Shown: positions 27,614 to 37,528 of the stretch, piece by piece
Position numbering within the stretch: the stretch's first letter is position 1
How the letters are laid out: each line of letters begins with the position of its first letter
NCBI RefSeq assembly: GCF_002879885.1
Contig: NZ_PNYA01000001.1
Location: 62,001 to 126,000 of the forward strand
DNA length: 64,000 bases
Direction: 5' to 3'
From: Trinickia dabaoshanensis
GTDB taxonomy: Bacteria > Pseudomonadota > Gammaproteobacteria > Burkholderiales > Burkholderiaceae
Notes under the pieces: model-generated
The model's input: the letters and a program-made list of their open reading frames with translations, nothing else
Told to the model about the DNA's origin: nothing
The model's database searches: none
Made by a program: the position numbers and the translations under genes

Positions 27614-29098
27614 TCACTTACGGGCCGAACGCGCCGCGAGTGCGTAGAACGTCCCGCCGAGCGCTACGCCGATGAACCACGAGAAGTTCGCGAGCGAGGC
27701 CAAAGCGGGCGTCATGACGCACGCCACCGCGATAACGGCCGCGGCCAATACGGCCAAGACCGCGCGCCGGTTCACGCCACCGCGATACCAATACTTGCCC
27801 GTCTCGGACATCGAATAGAGATCGTCCAAGACCACGCGCTGGCGTTTGACGAAGAAGTAATCGACGATCAGGACGCCATACAGCGGCCCGATGAACGAAC
27901 CCAGCACATCGAGCGTGTAATGAATCACAGCCGGGTTGTTGAACAGGTTCCAGGGCGTGATGAACACCGAGGCGACCGCGGCCACCATGCCGCCGGCACG
28001 CCAACTGATGTGCTTGGGCGCGACGTTCGAAAAGTCGAACGCCGGCGATACGAAGTTCGCGACGATGTTGATGCCGATCGTGGCGATCATGAACGTCAAC
28101 GCGCCGAGTACGACCGCGAATGGATGATCGATACGCGCAACCGTCGCGACCGGATCGGTGATCAGCTCGCCGAACACGGGCAGCGTGGCCGACGTGGTCA
28201 CCACGGTGACGAGCGAAAACGCGAGGAAGTTGACGGGCAGGCCCCAAAAGTTGCCGAGCTTCACGCTTCGATAGCTTTCGCAGTACCGCGAGAAATCGCC
28301 GAAGTTGAGCATCGGGCCCGAGAAATACGACACCACGAGCGAGATCGCCGTGATCGTGACGGGCAACGCCTCCCAGCCGTGATACTTCACGGTGCCCAGG
28401 TTCAGCCGAATGTTCGAGATACCGGCGCGCGCCACCATGTAGCCGGCCAAGATGAACATCACGACATAAACCGCGGGGCCGGCGAAGTCGATGAACTTCT
28501 TGATCGTCTCCATGCCGTTCCAAAACACGAGCGCCTGCAGCACCCAGAGCACCATGAATCCGGCCCAGCCGAGCGTCGATAAGCCGAGCCAGCCATGCTG
28601 GTGGACATCGGCGTACGGCATCAACTGCGGGGCAAACTTCAGCAGCACGATAACGAACGCGCTCGATGCGAGATACGTTTGGATTCCGTACCATGCGACG
28701 GCGATCAAGCCGCGAATCACGGCCGGGATGTTGGCCCCGAGCACGCCGAACGTCGCCCGGCAAATGACCGGATAAGGCACGCCGTTGCGTTGGCTCGATT
28801 TGGCGATCAAGTTTGCGAATACGTTGACGATGCCGATCCCGACGAGCAACGCAATCAGCACTTGCCAACTGGTCAGGCCCAACGCGAAGAGGCTACCCGC
28901 GAAGACGTATCCGCCCACGCTGTGCACGTCCGACATCCAGAACGCAAAGATGTTGTAACTGCCCCAGTGCTGATCGCGCAGCGGAGCGAGATCGGCATTG
29001 CACAAGCGGTCGCTGTAACCGGCGGGAAGACGAGAATCGGTGGGGACGGCCGATGGGCCGACGGCGCCGGCATCGGTTGGAACGGTCAAGTCAGGCAT
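27614..29098 (-). CDS. NCS1-family nucleobase/allantoin:cation symporter
   Basis: Inner-membrane transporter of 494 residues with about twelve helices. NCS1 marks include the N-terminal NADLAPLRDQHWGSYNIFAFWMSDVHS and VPYPVICRATFGVLGANIPA. The region FSGPMLNFGDFSRYCESYRS is also typical. Family substrates are allantoin, hydantoins, uracil, cytosine and thiamine precursors. The downstream racemase and allantoinase make allantoin the likely substrate. The ATG at 29098 follows CCGGAGACGCTC. It lies downstream of the GntR gene and a palindromic site at 29220-29234 that may control it. Confidence 0.94.
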   Translation of the reverse strand: MPDLTVPTDAGAVGPSAVPTDSRLPAGYSDRLCNADLAPLRDQHWGSYNIFAFWMSDVHSVGGYVFAGSLFALGLTSWQVLIALLVGIGIVNVFANLIAKSSQRNGVPYPVICRATFGVLGANIPAVIRGLIAVAWYGIQTYLASSAFVIVLLKFAPQLMPYADVHQHGWLGLSTLGWAGFMVLWVLQALVFWNGMETIKKFIDFAGPAVYVVMFILAGYMVARAGISNIRLNLGTVKYHGWEALPVTITAISLVVSYFSGPMLNFGDFSRYCESYRSVKLGNFWGLPVNFLAFSLVTVVTTSATLPVFGELITDPVATVARIDHPFAVVLGALTFMIATIGINIVANFVSPAFDFSNVAPKHISWRAGGMVAAVASVFITPWNLFNNPAVIHYTLDVLGSFIGPLYGVLIVDYFFVKRQRVVLDDLYSMSETGKYWYRGGVNRRAVLAVLAAAVIAVACVMTPALASLANFSWFIGVALGGTFYALAARSARK

Positions 29099-29219
29099 GA
29101 GCGTCTCCGGTGAAAGACAAGAGCGGGCTCGCGCGGCACCTCTCATGCCGACGCGCGGTTGGGCGCCTGGATCGACTGGCCGCAGCCGGCGCATCTTGCG
29201 GCCATCACTTCGACTCTTA

Positions 29220-29234
29220 CTTAGTTGTACTAAG
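29220..29234. promoter_or_regulatory. Palindromic operator candidate before the NCS1 permease gene
   Basis: CTTAGT-TGT-ACTAAG: perfect 6-base arms around a 3-base centre, 122 bases upstream of the permease ATG. The core TTGTAC resembles, but is not identical to, the TTGTTAAC palindromes beside the GntR gene, so GntR control is possible but unproven. Confidence 0.5.
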
Positions 29235-29274
29235 CAAATACAGGAGAGCGCGCGCTCGTCGACGCGAGCGCGGC

Positions 29275-29970
29275 TTAAGCGCCGAACACCTCGCGCAAAT
29301 CGGCCGCGCCGCGCGCGGGCCGATCGAGCATCTTCAATTCGACCGTTTCCAAATGCCGCGCCATCAACTCCGAGGCGCGGACCGAATCGCCCGCGCCGAT
29401 CGCCTCGACGATCTCGGCATGTTCGTCGAACGAGCATGGGCTGCGTCCGAGCGATTCGTACAACGCGGAAATCAACGTCGAGCGCGCCACGAGACCCGAC
29501 AAGCAATCGCAAAGCACCTCGTTGCCGGTCAATGCCGCGAGCGAGGTATGAAATTCGCCCGACAACCGAATCCAGGCCCGAAAGTCGCGCTGCTCGAACG
29601 CACTGCGCTCGCGCTCGATCATTTTTGCGATCGCCTTCAAATGCCCCGCCCCTTGTCCGCCGCGATCCCGGCAGACGCGCTCGATCACCGCCCGCTCGAT
29701 GATGCGGCGCATTTCGAAGACCTCATGCACCTGCTTGAGCGACGGGCTGGCGACGAACGCGCCACGATTCGGCTCCAGATCGACCAGATGCTCGCTGGCC
29801 AACAGCGAGAGCGCTTGGCGCACGCTGCCGCGCTTCACGCCGAACACCTCGCACAATTGCGCCTCGGTCAGCTTCGCGCCGGGCTCGAGCCGATGCTCGA
29901 GGATCGCGTCGCGGACGCGTTCGGCGATCGTCGTGGGCGTTGCGGACTCGGACATTTTCGGCTTCGGCAT
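29275..29970 (-). CDS. GntR-family (FadR/FCD) regulator of the allantoin genes
   Basis: DNA-binding regulator of 231 residues. The N-terminal winged HTH is LCEVFGVKRGSVRQALSLLASEHLVDLEPNRGAFV; the C-terminal FCD ligand domain has the metal-binding pattern RIIERAVIERV, EFHTSLAALTGN and ARHLE. The ATG at 29970 (MPKPKMSESATP) is chosen; a second ATG is five codons in. It sits just upstream of the permease-racemase genes on the same strand. Two near-identical palindromes flank its promoter, suggesting autoregulation. An allantoin-pathway metabolite is the likely effector (inference). Confidence 0.93.
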   Translation of the reverse strand: MPKPKMSESATPTTIAERVRDAILEHRLEPGAKLTEAQLCEVFGVKRGSVRQALSLLASEHLVDLEPNRGAFVASPSLKQVHEVFEMRRIIERAVIERVCRDRGGQGAGHLKAIAKMIERERSAFEQRDFRAWIRLSGEFHTSLAALTGNEVLCDCLSGLVARSTLISALYESLGRSPCSFDEHAEIVEAIGAGDSVRASELMARHLETVELKMLDRPARGAADLREVFGA

Positions 29971-29997
29971 GTTGGGTATAGTAGGTTCGACATAAAG

Positions 29998-30009
29998 ATT
30001 GTCAACAAT
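29998..30009. promoter_or_regulatory. GntR operator candidate, copy 1
   Basis: ATTGT-CA-ACAAT, perfect 5-base arms, 28 bases upstream of the GntR start codon. It matches the second site when reversed (AAATTGTTGACAAT against AAATTGTTAACAAT). Confidence 0.65.
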
Positions 30010-30139
30010 TTATTTATCGCAGCGCTATGTCGTTCATACCGCAAACCACCCGACAAATCCACGTGTGGTGCATGAATGCGCCATCTGTGAGCATTCGGCG
30101 GTAGCCCATGCACCGAATTCCCGCACAGCGTGGCGAGAT

Positions 30140-30155
30140 AAATTGTTAACAATTT
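30140..30155. promoter_or_regulatory. GntR operator candidate, copy 2
   Basis: AAATTGTTAACAATTT is a perfect 16-base palindrome, 130 bases from copy 1 and in an AT-rich patch. Two spaced copies of the same site in one intergenic region fit a dimeric GntR protein and possible DNA looping. Confidence 0.65.
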
Positions 30156-30206
30156 GGATTGCCGCAACGTGGCGGGATCGAGCGCGCGCGTCGCGCCACG
30201 GGGGCT

Positions 30207-31133
30207 TCAGCGCAACGTGGGATGTCCGTTGACGGTCAGCGCGAAGCCGTCGCGCCCGGCTCGTAGCCGCGCCTGTGCACCAAAGGGCAGCGTGACGAGA
30301 TCCGCGCCATGACCGAAGCGCAAACCTTGGACGATCGGCAGCCCGCTGAAGGCGCGGACCTGCTCGAGCATGGTCGCGAAGTCGTAGCCGTTGTCGTAAG
30401 GCGAGAGCTTGCCGCCCGTGAAATCGCCGAGGACGAGCGCCCGCTGACGGGCGAGGATGCCGGCGAGATGCAGTTGATAAAGCATCCGCTCTAGACGGTA
30501 CGGATGCTCGTTGATGTCTTCGAGAAAGAGGATGCCGCCGTCGATCCGCGGCATATAGGGCGTGCCCGCGAGCGCGGCGATCATGGCGAGATTGCCGCCC
30601 CAGAGCGTGCCCTCGACGTCGATGGAGCCGGGTTGGGCGAGCGTTTCGCTCACGGTGAATTCGGGCGATTCGAGCGCTCGCCAAAAATGCTCGGTCGTGA
30701 AGCCGCTTAGCTCGGGTGCCCCGAAATTGCCGGCCAGCATCGGGCCGCCGAACGTCACGAGGCCCGCGCGCGCATAGAGCGCCAGTTGAATTGCCGTGAA
30801 ATCGCTATGGCCGCAAATCGCGATGGGCGCACCGCTCAGCCTGTGCGAGAGTCCTTCGTAATCGAGAGAGTCCAGAATCCGCACCGCGCCGTAACCGCCT
30901 CGCACCGCAAGGACGATATCAGGCAGCGGACGGTCCGGATCGGCCAGCCGGTTCAGATCGTTCGCGCGCTCGGCGTCGGTGCCGCCGAAACGCAAATGGC
31001 GCCGCTGCGCGAGCTCGTCGCCAAGCACGCGGTGACCGTCCGCCCGCAGCCGCGCAACAGCGCGTTCGAAGGCGGGTACATCGGGCGGATAGCCGGAGGG
31101 AGCGACGATTTCGATGGTGCGCGAACGGGTCAT
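30207..31133 (-). CDS. LD-carboxypeptidase (muramoyltetrapeptide carboxypeptidase, S66 family)
   Basis: Cytoplasmic serine peptidase of 308 residues that trims tetrapeptides to tripeptides during murein recycling. The catalytic serine lies in ICGHSDFTAIQLAL; upstream AVRGGYGAVRILDSLDY and downstream GGNLAMIAALAGTPYMP and LEDINEHPYRLERML are family hallmarks, with the catalytic Glu and His in the LEDINEHPYR and RFGHGADL stretches. The ATG at 31133 is chosen; an ATG three codons upstream is possible. It may begin a separate unit: tadA upstream on the same strand ends 47 bases before it. Confidence 0.94.
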   Translation of the reverse strand: MTRSRTIEIVAPSGYPPDVPAFERAVARLRADGHRVLGDELAQRRHLRFGGTDAERANDLNRLADPDRPLPDIVLAVRGGYGAVRILDSLDYEGLSHRLSGAPIAICGHSDFTAIQLALYARAGLVTFGGPMLAGNFGAPELSGFTTEHFWRALESPEFTVSETLAQPGSIDVEGTLWGGNLAMIAALAGTPYMPRIDGGILFLEDINEHPYRLERMLYQLHLAGILARQRALVLGDFTGGKLSPYDNGYDFATMLEQVRAFSGLPIVQGLRFGHGADLVTLPFGAQARLRAGRDGFALTVNGHPTLR

Positions 31134-31180
31134 GCACGGCATTTTAGCCGATGTATCGTCCGTGCCGCCGCGCGGCGCGC

Positions 31181-32208
<1,028 letters not shown>

Positions 32209-32391
32209 CTGCGATCCACTACATTGCGGCGAGCGCATTTTACCAGGGAGTCGAGGCCGGTTTGGTGGAGCGAACGCTCGGGAAGCGGCCGCCGGGGTCC
32301 GAACGAACCCGCCGAGCCTTACGGGGCGGCGAGTTCGCGGGCGCCGTGCGACGCTCACCGCGCTCCTACGTGCGCTTTTCCCGGAGACAGG

Positions 32392-32649
32392 TCACTTGCC
32401 GACTTTCGCCCGCATTTCGCGCGCCGTCTCCAGCAAACCTTCGTAACCCGCCCGGGTATGCTCCGGCAGGTCCGGGTCGCCCACCAAAGCGCCGAGCGTC
32501 TCGATAAGGCTGTAAAGAATTCCCTTGGCGGCGCTGACGGCGATATTGCCCGACGAGAGCAACGTATCGACGTGATTCAGCGCATCGTTCAGATGGGCGA
32601 GATCGGGTGTTTTCGGATCTTCTTGCGGCCGGTTCGGGTCGGGAGTCAT
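32392..32649 (-). CDS. Small hypothetical helical protein
   Basis: An 85-residue protein of the kind seen next to housekeeping genes in Burkholderiaceae. I do not know a function. It begins MTPDPNRPQEDPKTPD (disordered, acidic) and continues with amphipathic helices (AHLNDALNHVDTLLSSGNIAVSAAKG, GYEGLLETAREMRAKV). There is no signal peptide or membrane segment. The ATG at 32649 has an AGGA site about 8 bases before. Confidence 0.72.
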   Translation of the reverse strand: MTPDPNRPQEDPKTPDLAHLNDALNHVDTLLSSGNIAVSAAKGILYSLIETLGALVGDPDLPEHTRAGYEGLLETAREMRAKVGK

Positions 32650-32838
32650 GATGGCATTCCTGTCGGTCTGATTTTGGCGAGCCAAGCTCGTTCGACTCTT
32701 ATATACCGGGCGGGCGCCATCGTCCACTGCTGACGGGCAATGGCGTATCCGGTCGCCGCGCCGTGGAACGCTGCCCGCACCGCTCTCGGCGAATGGGACA
32801 TGCGACCGTTTGCCGCGCAAGGGGCTCGGCAACGCGAC

Positions 32839-33762
32839 CTAACCGTTCCGAGGGTTTTTAAAGGAACGAGCGCTCGCGCGTTCGGTCCTCGCCTCGATCG
32901 CCTTCACGACGGACACCATGTCCTGCCCGCCGAGTCCCAACTCGCGCGCTTCGCGATACAGGCTATGACAGACGTCGAGCAACGGCGCAGCGATGTTCGC
33001 GCCGCGCGCGGCCGCGGCAATGAGCCGATTGTTGTCCAAAACGTTCTCGATGCTGGCTTGCTCGTCGAAATCGCCGTGCAGCAGCTTCGCGGCTTTTACG
33101 CGCGACACATCGCTCGCCATGGGCCCCGCATCGACGATCGCGACGAATTGCGCAAGATCCAAACCGTGCTCGCGCGCGAAATGCATGGCCTCGGCGAGCC
33201 CCGTCACCATCGTGATCAGAAAGAGGTTCACGGCTAGCTTCATCGTCAATGCCGCGGGCACCTCGCCGCAATACTCCGAACGTTTGGCCATCGCCTCGAA
33301 TAGCGGCCGTACCGCGGCTACCGCCTCTTGCTTGCCGGCCAGCATCGCCACGAGTTCGGCAGCCTGCGCGGGTTTGCGCGAGCCCGATACCGGCGCCTCG
33401 ACATAACGGCCACCCGCCGCGCGGACGGCCTCGTCGAGCCCCCGCGAGTAGGCCGGCGACGTGGTTCCCATATGCACGATCGTGCGCCCCCGCACACGGT
33501 GTCGAAATTGCGGCTCGCCGCGCGCGAGGACCAGGTCGATGGCTTCGGCGTTGGCAAGCATCAGCAACACGGTTTCGCATTGCTCGAAGACATGGGCGCA
33601 ATCATCGGCCACGCGCGCGCCCGCCTCGGCCAAGACGGCGCGCTTGAAAGCCGAGCGGTTCCATACGAGAAGATCGACTCCCGCTTTGCGCAGGTTGAGC
33701 GCCATCGGCTCCCCCATGGCACCGAGCCCGATAAAGCCGATGGGCGTATTCGACTGAACCAT
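32839..33762 (-). CDS. NAD(P)-dependent oxidoreductase, 3-hydroxyisobutyrate dehydrogenase family
   Basis: A 307-residue beta-hydroxyacid dehydrogenase, paralogous to the one at 8-9 kb. It has the nucleotide motif IGFIGLGAMGEPMALNL, the substrate motif EAPVSGSRKPAQAAELVAMLAG and the catalytic Lys in AALTMKLAVNLFL. The SGSRKPA motif with a lysine resembles the GLYR/succinic-semialdehyde reductase branch more than true HIBADH, so glyoxylate or succinic semialdehyde reduction is possible. The ATG at 33762 follows AGGGACGATGCA. It is divergent from a LysR gene. Confidence 0.9.
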   Translation of the reverse strand: MVQSNTPIGFIGLGAMGEPMALNLRKAGVDLLVWNRSAFKRAVLAEAGARVADDCAHVFEQCETVLLMLANAEAIDLVLARGEPQFRHRVRGRTIVHMGTTSPAYSRGLDEAVRAAGGRYVEAPVSGSRKPAQAAELVAMLAGKQEAVAAVRPLFEAMAKRSEYCGEVPAALTMKLAVNLFLITMVTGLAEAMHFAREHGLDLAQFVAIVDAGPMASDVSRVKAAKLLHGDFDEQASIENVLDNNRLIAAAARGANIAAPLLDVCHSLYREARELGLGGQDMVSVVKAIEARTERASARSFKNPRNG

Positions 33763-33886
33763 TGCATCGTCCCTTTGTAACGTTCTCGATCTCGTTGCCG
33801 TCTCGTTCGCGACGGAGCCCATACTAGGGATCTGCTACTGTTCTGAAAATCGAAATGTTCGAAACTCCCACTTCAGGAAATCGAAA

Positions 33887-34762
33887 TTGAGCCAGCCCCT
33901 GAACTTCGATATGGATGCGCTGCGCACCATGGTCGTCGGCGTGGAGTTGGGCGGTTTCGCGCATGCGGCGACGCGTCTGCATCGCTCGCCCTCGGCGGTC
34001 AGCATGCAATTGCGAAAGCTCGAAGCGCAAGCCGGGCAGCGGCTGTTCGAGCGGCGCGGCCGCGGACTCGCGCTGACCGACGCCGGCCTCGTCTTGCTGC
34101 AGTATGCGCGCCGCGTTCTCGCACTGAACGACGAACTCGGCAATGCGCTCGGCGCGGCCGATACGCGCGCGGCTATCCGTCTCGGTATCCCCCAGGATTT
34201 CGCCGACGTGATGTTGCAAGACTTGCTGATCCGATACGCCGCCTCGCGGCCGCACGCGCAGCTAGAGATCAAGGCGGGACGAAACTTCGAACTCGCGGCC
34301 GACGTCGCGTGCGGCAAACTCGATGTCGCCGTTGCCTTCTCCGTCGCGCCCACACTCGGCGCGCAACGAATTGCCACCGTTCCGGCTGTCTGGCTCGGCT
34401 GCGCCTCGATGCTGCCGAGCGCAGGCGCGAGCCCGACCGTACCGCTGGCCGTCTTCGACGGGCCCTGCTTATTCCGCGACATGGCGATCGACGCACTTTC
34501 GCGCGCGGGCATCGGCTGGCGTCTCATGATGACGACCCCAAGTCTCGCCAGCCTCTGGTGCGGGATGCAAGCGGGTCTCGGCGTGACGGTGCGCACGGCG
34601 CTGGCCGTGCCCGAGCGCCTGTCCGTCCTTGCCGGCGGACCTGCGCTGGGGCCCGTCGATATCGTCGTGCATCGAGCGAGCCGCTGCAGCGAGGACGCCC
34701 ATGCGCTCGGCGATTTATTGCAAGCGTCGATCCGCAAGCATTACGCCGCGCAGCCGCGTTAG
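33887..34762 (+). CDS. LysR-family regulator (TTG start)
   Basis: A 291-residue LysR protein with N-terminal HTH (VELGGFAHAATRLHRSPSAVSMQLRKLEAQAGQRLFERRGRGLALTDAG) and effector domain. The start matching the family is TTG at 33887, preceded by AGGAAA; an in-frame ATG occurs only eight codons in (MDALRTM) and is the alternative. It is divergent from the neighbouring dehydrogenase across 124 bases and probably regulates it. The ligand is unknown. Confidence 0.92.
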   Translation: MSQPLNFDMDALRTMVVGVELGGFAHAATRLHRSPSAVSMQLRKLEAQAGQRLFERRGRGLALTDAGLVLLQYARRVLALNDELGNALGAADTRAAIRLGIPQDFADVMLQDLLIRYAASRPHAQLEIKAGRNFELAADVACGKLDVAVAFSVAPTLGAQRIATVPAVWLGCASMLPSAGASPTVPLAVFDGPCLFRDMAIDALSRAGIGWRLMMTTPSLASLWCGMQAGLGVTVRTALAVPERLSVLAGGPALGPVDIVVHRASRCSEDAHALGDLLQASIRKHYAAQPR

Positions 34763-34819
34763 GGTTCGTCGCCGACGCGAAGCCGGCGCGCTAACCGACC
34801 TAGCCCGCGATGGCGTCGT

Positions 34820-35824
34820 CTAATGCGCGATGGCGATCTTGCCGAAGTGCTGACCGCCTTGCGCGAGATAAGCATAGGCCTGAGGCACTTCGTCGATGCC
34901 GAAAGTCGTATCGACGACGGGCGCGATCTTGCTCGCGGCAACGGCTCGCGCCACGTCCCGCAGGTCGGAGACGGGCCCCGTATTGTTGCCCTGCACGTTC
35001 AGCGCTTTCGTCATGATCGCCATTAGATCGGCGGACGCCGTGGCGCCCGTCACGAAGCCGATGACGAAGACCGTTGCGCCGACCGCGGCCGCGTTGACCG
35101 AGCGACCGAACGTTTGCGTGCCGCCGGTCTCGATGATCAAGTCGGCCCCCTCGCCGTTCGTCAGTTCGAGCACGGCTTCGTCCCACGCCGGCGTACGGCG
35201 ATAGTTGATGAGATGATCGGCGCCGAGTGCCTTCGCGCGCTCGAGCTTCTCGTCGGACGAGGATGTGATGATCACCGTCGCGCCGGCCGCTTTCGCTAGC
35301 TGCAGCGCGAATACGCTCACCCCGCCGGTGCCGATCAACGCCACCACCGAACCGGGGCGCACGTTCGCGGCCCGAAGGCCGCGCCAAGCCGTCGTCGCCG
35401 CGATCGGCAACGTTGCGGCCGCCGTGTCGCTCAAATGCGCCGGCGTCGGAACGAGCCCGCTCGCCGGCAACACCACGTATTCGGCCAACGAACCGGGCAA
35501 CACGACACCCCGTGTGGCCGCACTGACCGATGCGCGCGCTGGGCCGCCAACCCAAAGCGGCTTCGAATGGGGAATCACACGGTCGCCGATCGCGAATTCG
35601 CCGACCCCGGCGCCGATCTCCGCGACTTCGCCCGCGCCGTCCGCAACGGGAACGATCGGGAAGTGCGGCACCTTGTACCGGCCCGTGGCAACGGCGAGGT
35701 CGATGAAATTCAGACTCGCCGCGCGCATCCGCACCAAGACCTCGCCGGGCCCCGGATGCGGTTGCGCCAACGTCACACTGCGCAAAGCCTCGAGCGTCGG
35801 GGCGGAAAGTTCGATTGCTCGCAT
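34820..35824 (-). CDS. Zinc-independent medium-chain oxidoreductase (quinone reductase type)
   Basis: NAD(P)H-dependent MDR enzyme of 334 residues. The GroES-like domain (PGPGEVLVRMRAASLNFIDLAVATGRY) lacks the catalytic zinc cysteine/histidine of alcohol dehydrogenases, placing it with quinone oxidoreductases. The Rossmann domain shows ALIGTGGVSVFALQLAKAAGATVIITSSS. The ATG is at 35824. It is divergent from a LysR gene across 79 bases that likely controls it. The substrate is not assignable. Confidence 0.9.
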   Translation of the reverse strand: MRAIELSAPTLEALRSVTLAQPHPGPGEVLVRMRAASLNFIDLAVATGRYKVPHFPIVPVADGAGEVAEIGAGVGEFAIGDRVIPHSKPLWVGGPARASVSAATRGVVLPGSLAEYVVLPASGLVPTPAHLSDTAAATLPIAATTAWRGLRAANVRPGSVVALIGTGGVSVFALQLAKAAGATVIITSSSDEKLERAKALGADHLINYRRTPAWDEAVLELTNGEGADLIIETGGTQTFGRSVNAAAVGATVFVIGFVTGATASADLMAIMTKALNVQGNNTGPVSDLRDVARAVAASKIAPVVDTTFGIDEVPQAYAYLAQGGQHFGKIAIAH

Positions 35825-35903
35825 GGTCGTGCTCCTGAGTGGGTATGACGTCAGATTACTCGTGCACGTATGCGGTATAAACTATCCGCACCACACGACA
35901 CTC

Positions 35904-36866
35904 ATGCACCCCATGCAGCAATGGCCAGACGGGAACGAAGTAGCCGAGATCGCGGCGTTTGCCGCTGTCGCGGAGCAAGGATCCTTTGCCAAGGCGGCCG
36001 CGGTACTCGGCCGCGATCCGACCGTGCTATCGCGCCGAGTGCAGTCGCTCGAACAGCGGTTAGGCGTGCGGCTGTTCACTCGAACCACGCGCCACGTCGC
36101 GTTGACCGAAGCGGGTACCGGCTTTCTCGCTCGGGCCCAGGCAATCGCGGCCGCTTTTGACGAGGCGCGGGAAGAAGCCGCCACGCATGGCCGCGGCGAG
36201 CCCCGCGGCACGCTCAGGTTGGCGCTGCCCGGGACGTTCGGACGAATGTGGATCGCCCCTTACCTTCCGGATTTTTTAGCGGCGTATCCGCGAGTGCGGA
36301 TCGACGCCTCGTATTCGAATCAATTCGTCGATCTCGTGGCGGAAGGATTCGACGCGGCCGTTCGGCTGGCGGAGCTCGCCGATTCCAGGCTCGTCGCGCG
36401 GCGCATCGCGCCAAGACGGCGGCTCCTGTGCGCCTCGCCCGCGTTCCTCGAACGCTATGGCGCGCCCACCCGGCCCGAGGACTTGCAGCAACTGCCTTGC
36501 CTGGTCTTCACGGGCTTGGCCTCACACCCGAACTGGACCTTCGGCAACGAGCAAGGCGAACGCGTGACGGTACGCGCGGACGGCCCGCTGGTGTCGGACG
36601 ATGCTCAAGGACTCGTGCAGGCGGCGGAACGGGGATTGGGCATCATGTTGAGCACCGACTGGCTCGTGGGCCGTGAGCTTGCACTAGGGACGCTAGTACC
36701 CGTTCTCCCCGAATGGCTGCCGCGCGACGAAGGCGCGATTTATACCGTGGTACCGTCCAACCGGTTGCTACCGGCCAAAACGCGAGCATTCATCGATTGG
36801 ATCGCCTCTCGATTTTCCCCGGTAGCGCCCTGGCGCGCGGGGCTCAGTGTGCCCACGGATCGATGA
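35904..36866 (+). CDS. LysR-family regulator
   Basis: A 320-residue LysR protein of the DhcR/CrgA-like subgroup: HTH AFAAVAEQGSFAKAAAVLGRDPTVLSRRVQSLEQRLGVRLF and effector domain with LRLALPGTFGRMWIAPYLPDF. The ATG at 35904 (MHPMQQW) is used; an ATG three codons later is possible. It is divergent from the quinone reductase gene. Its last 23 bases overlap the 3' end of the convergent PIN toxin gene, an unusually tight junction. Confidence 0.93.
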   Translation: MHPMQQWPDGNEVAEIAAFAAVAEQGSFAKAAAVLGRDPTVLSRRVQSLEQRLGVRLFTRTTRHVALTEAGTGFLARAQAIAAAFDEAREEAATHGRGEPRGTLRLALPGTFGRMWIAPYLPDFLAAYPRVRIDASYSNQFVDLVAEGFDAAVRLAELADSRLVARRIAPRRRLLCASPAFLERYGAPTRPEDLQQLPCLVFTGLASHPNWTFGNEQGERVTVRADGPLVSDDAQGLVQAAERGLGIMLSTDWLVGRELALGTLVPVLPEWLPRDEGAIYTVVPSNRLLPAKTRAFIDWIASRFSPVAPWRAGLSVPTDR

Positions 36867-37263
36867 CGGCAATACCGCAATCGACGAAATCCTTCACGTT
36901 GCGCGTGGCCAGCGTGGCGCCCGTTGAGCGCGCGACCGCTGCGATCATCGCATCGAACTGGCTGATTTGTTTGCCCGCGCTTCGACGGGAGACGGCGATC
37001 GTGGCATACAGATCCGCCGCATCGCTGTCGAACGTCAGCAGCCGTCCGGCAAAGTCCTCTTCGAAAATGGCTTCGACAGCCGTGGACAACGCTTGCTTGC
37101 GAGGGCCGTCGGCCAAGAGGCCGAGGCCATAAAGAATCTCCGCGCGCGTAATCGTCGTCGTGAACAGGGCCGCCCGGCGTTGAGCGCGAAACCATTCGAT
37201 TACGCGGGGATCCGGTGCCGACCTCAACGTTTCCGAGAGGACGTTCGTATCGAGAACGATCAT
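36844..37263 (-). CDS. PIN-domain toxin, FitB/VapC type
   Basis: Predicted ribonuclease toxin of 139 residues. The PIN active site acids are visible: MIVLDTNVLSE (first Asp), ITRAEILYGL (Glu) and SQFDAMIAAVARSTGATLATRNVKDF (third Asp region). The FitB/VapC subgroup is indicated by the length and by the partner. The ATG overlaps the antitoxin stop as ATGA. The 3' end overlaps a convergent LysR gene by 23 bases, consistent with insertion of a mobile module or with later erosion of the spacer. Confidence 0.93.
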   Translation of the reverse strand: MIVLDTNVLSETLRSAPDPRVIEWFRAQRRAALFTTTITRAEILYGLGLLADGPRKQALSTAVEAIFEEDFAGRLLTFDSDAADLYATIAVSRRSAGKQISQFDAMIAAVARSTGATLATRNVKDFVDCGIAVIDPWAH

Positions 37264-37511
37264 GCGCCGAAATCCACTCGATCCGGAATCGTCTCCCGAG
37301 CCGGCAAGGCCAGATCGACACCGCCAAGCGGCGACATGCGCGAACGAATGGAGTCGATCAAGCTTTGCCGCGCGGCATCGGCTTGCGTCGAGAGCGCGGC
37401 GCGCAAAATGTCCCGCGCCTCGTCCTCCATCGAGCGCCCGTGATGCGCCGCCTGCACGCGCAAGCGGGATTTGAGTTGTTCGTCGATGTTGCGAATCGTC
37501 ATACTCGCCAT
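37260..37511 (-). CDS. FitA-like ribbon-helix-helix antitoxin
   Basis: DNA-binding antitoxin of 83 residues. The N-terminal ribbon-helix-helix MASMTIRNIDEQLKSRLRVQAAHHGRSMEDEARDIL is typical of FitA/Phd-like Arc-type antitoxins; the C-terminal acidic tail would wrap the toxin. The ATG at 37511 follows GGAGGG; an ATG five codons upstream is an alternative. A perfect inverted repeat lies immediately before it, as expected for conditional autoregulation. Confidence 0.93.
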   Translation of the reverse strand: MASMTIRNIDEQLKSRLRVQAAHHGRSMEDEARDILRAALSTQADAARQSLIDSIRSRMSPLGGVDLALPARETIPDRVDFGA

Positions 37512-37528
37512 GCCGGGGCCCTCCATTA

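Noticed and set aside
27203-28582. Rightward 459-codon reading opposite the permease and racemase genes
   Set aside because: Shadow frame with highly charged repetitive translation, covering two recognised genes on the other strand.
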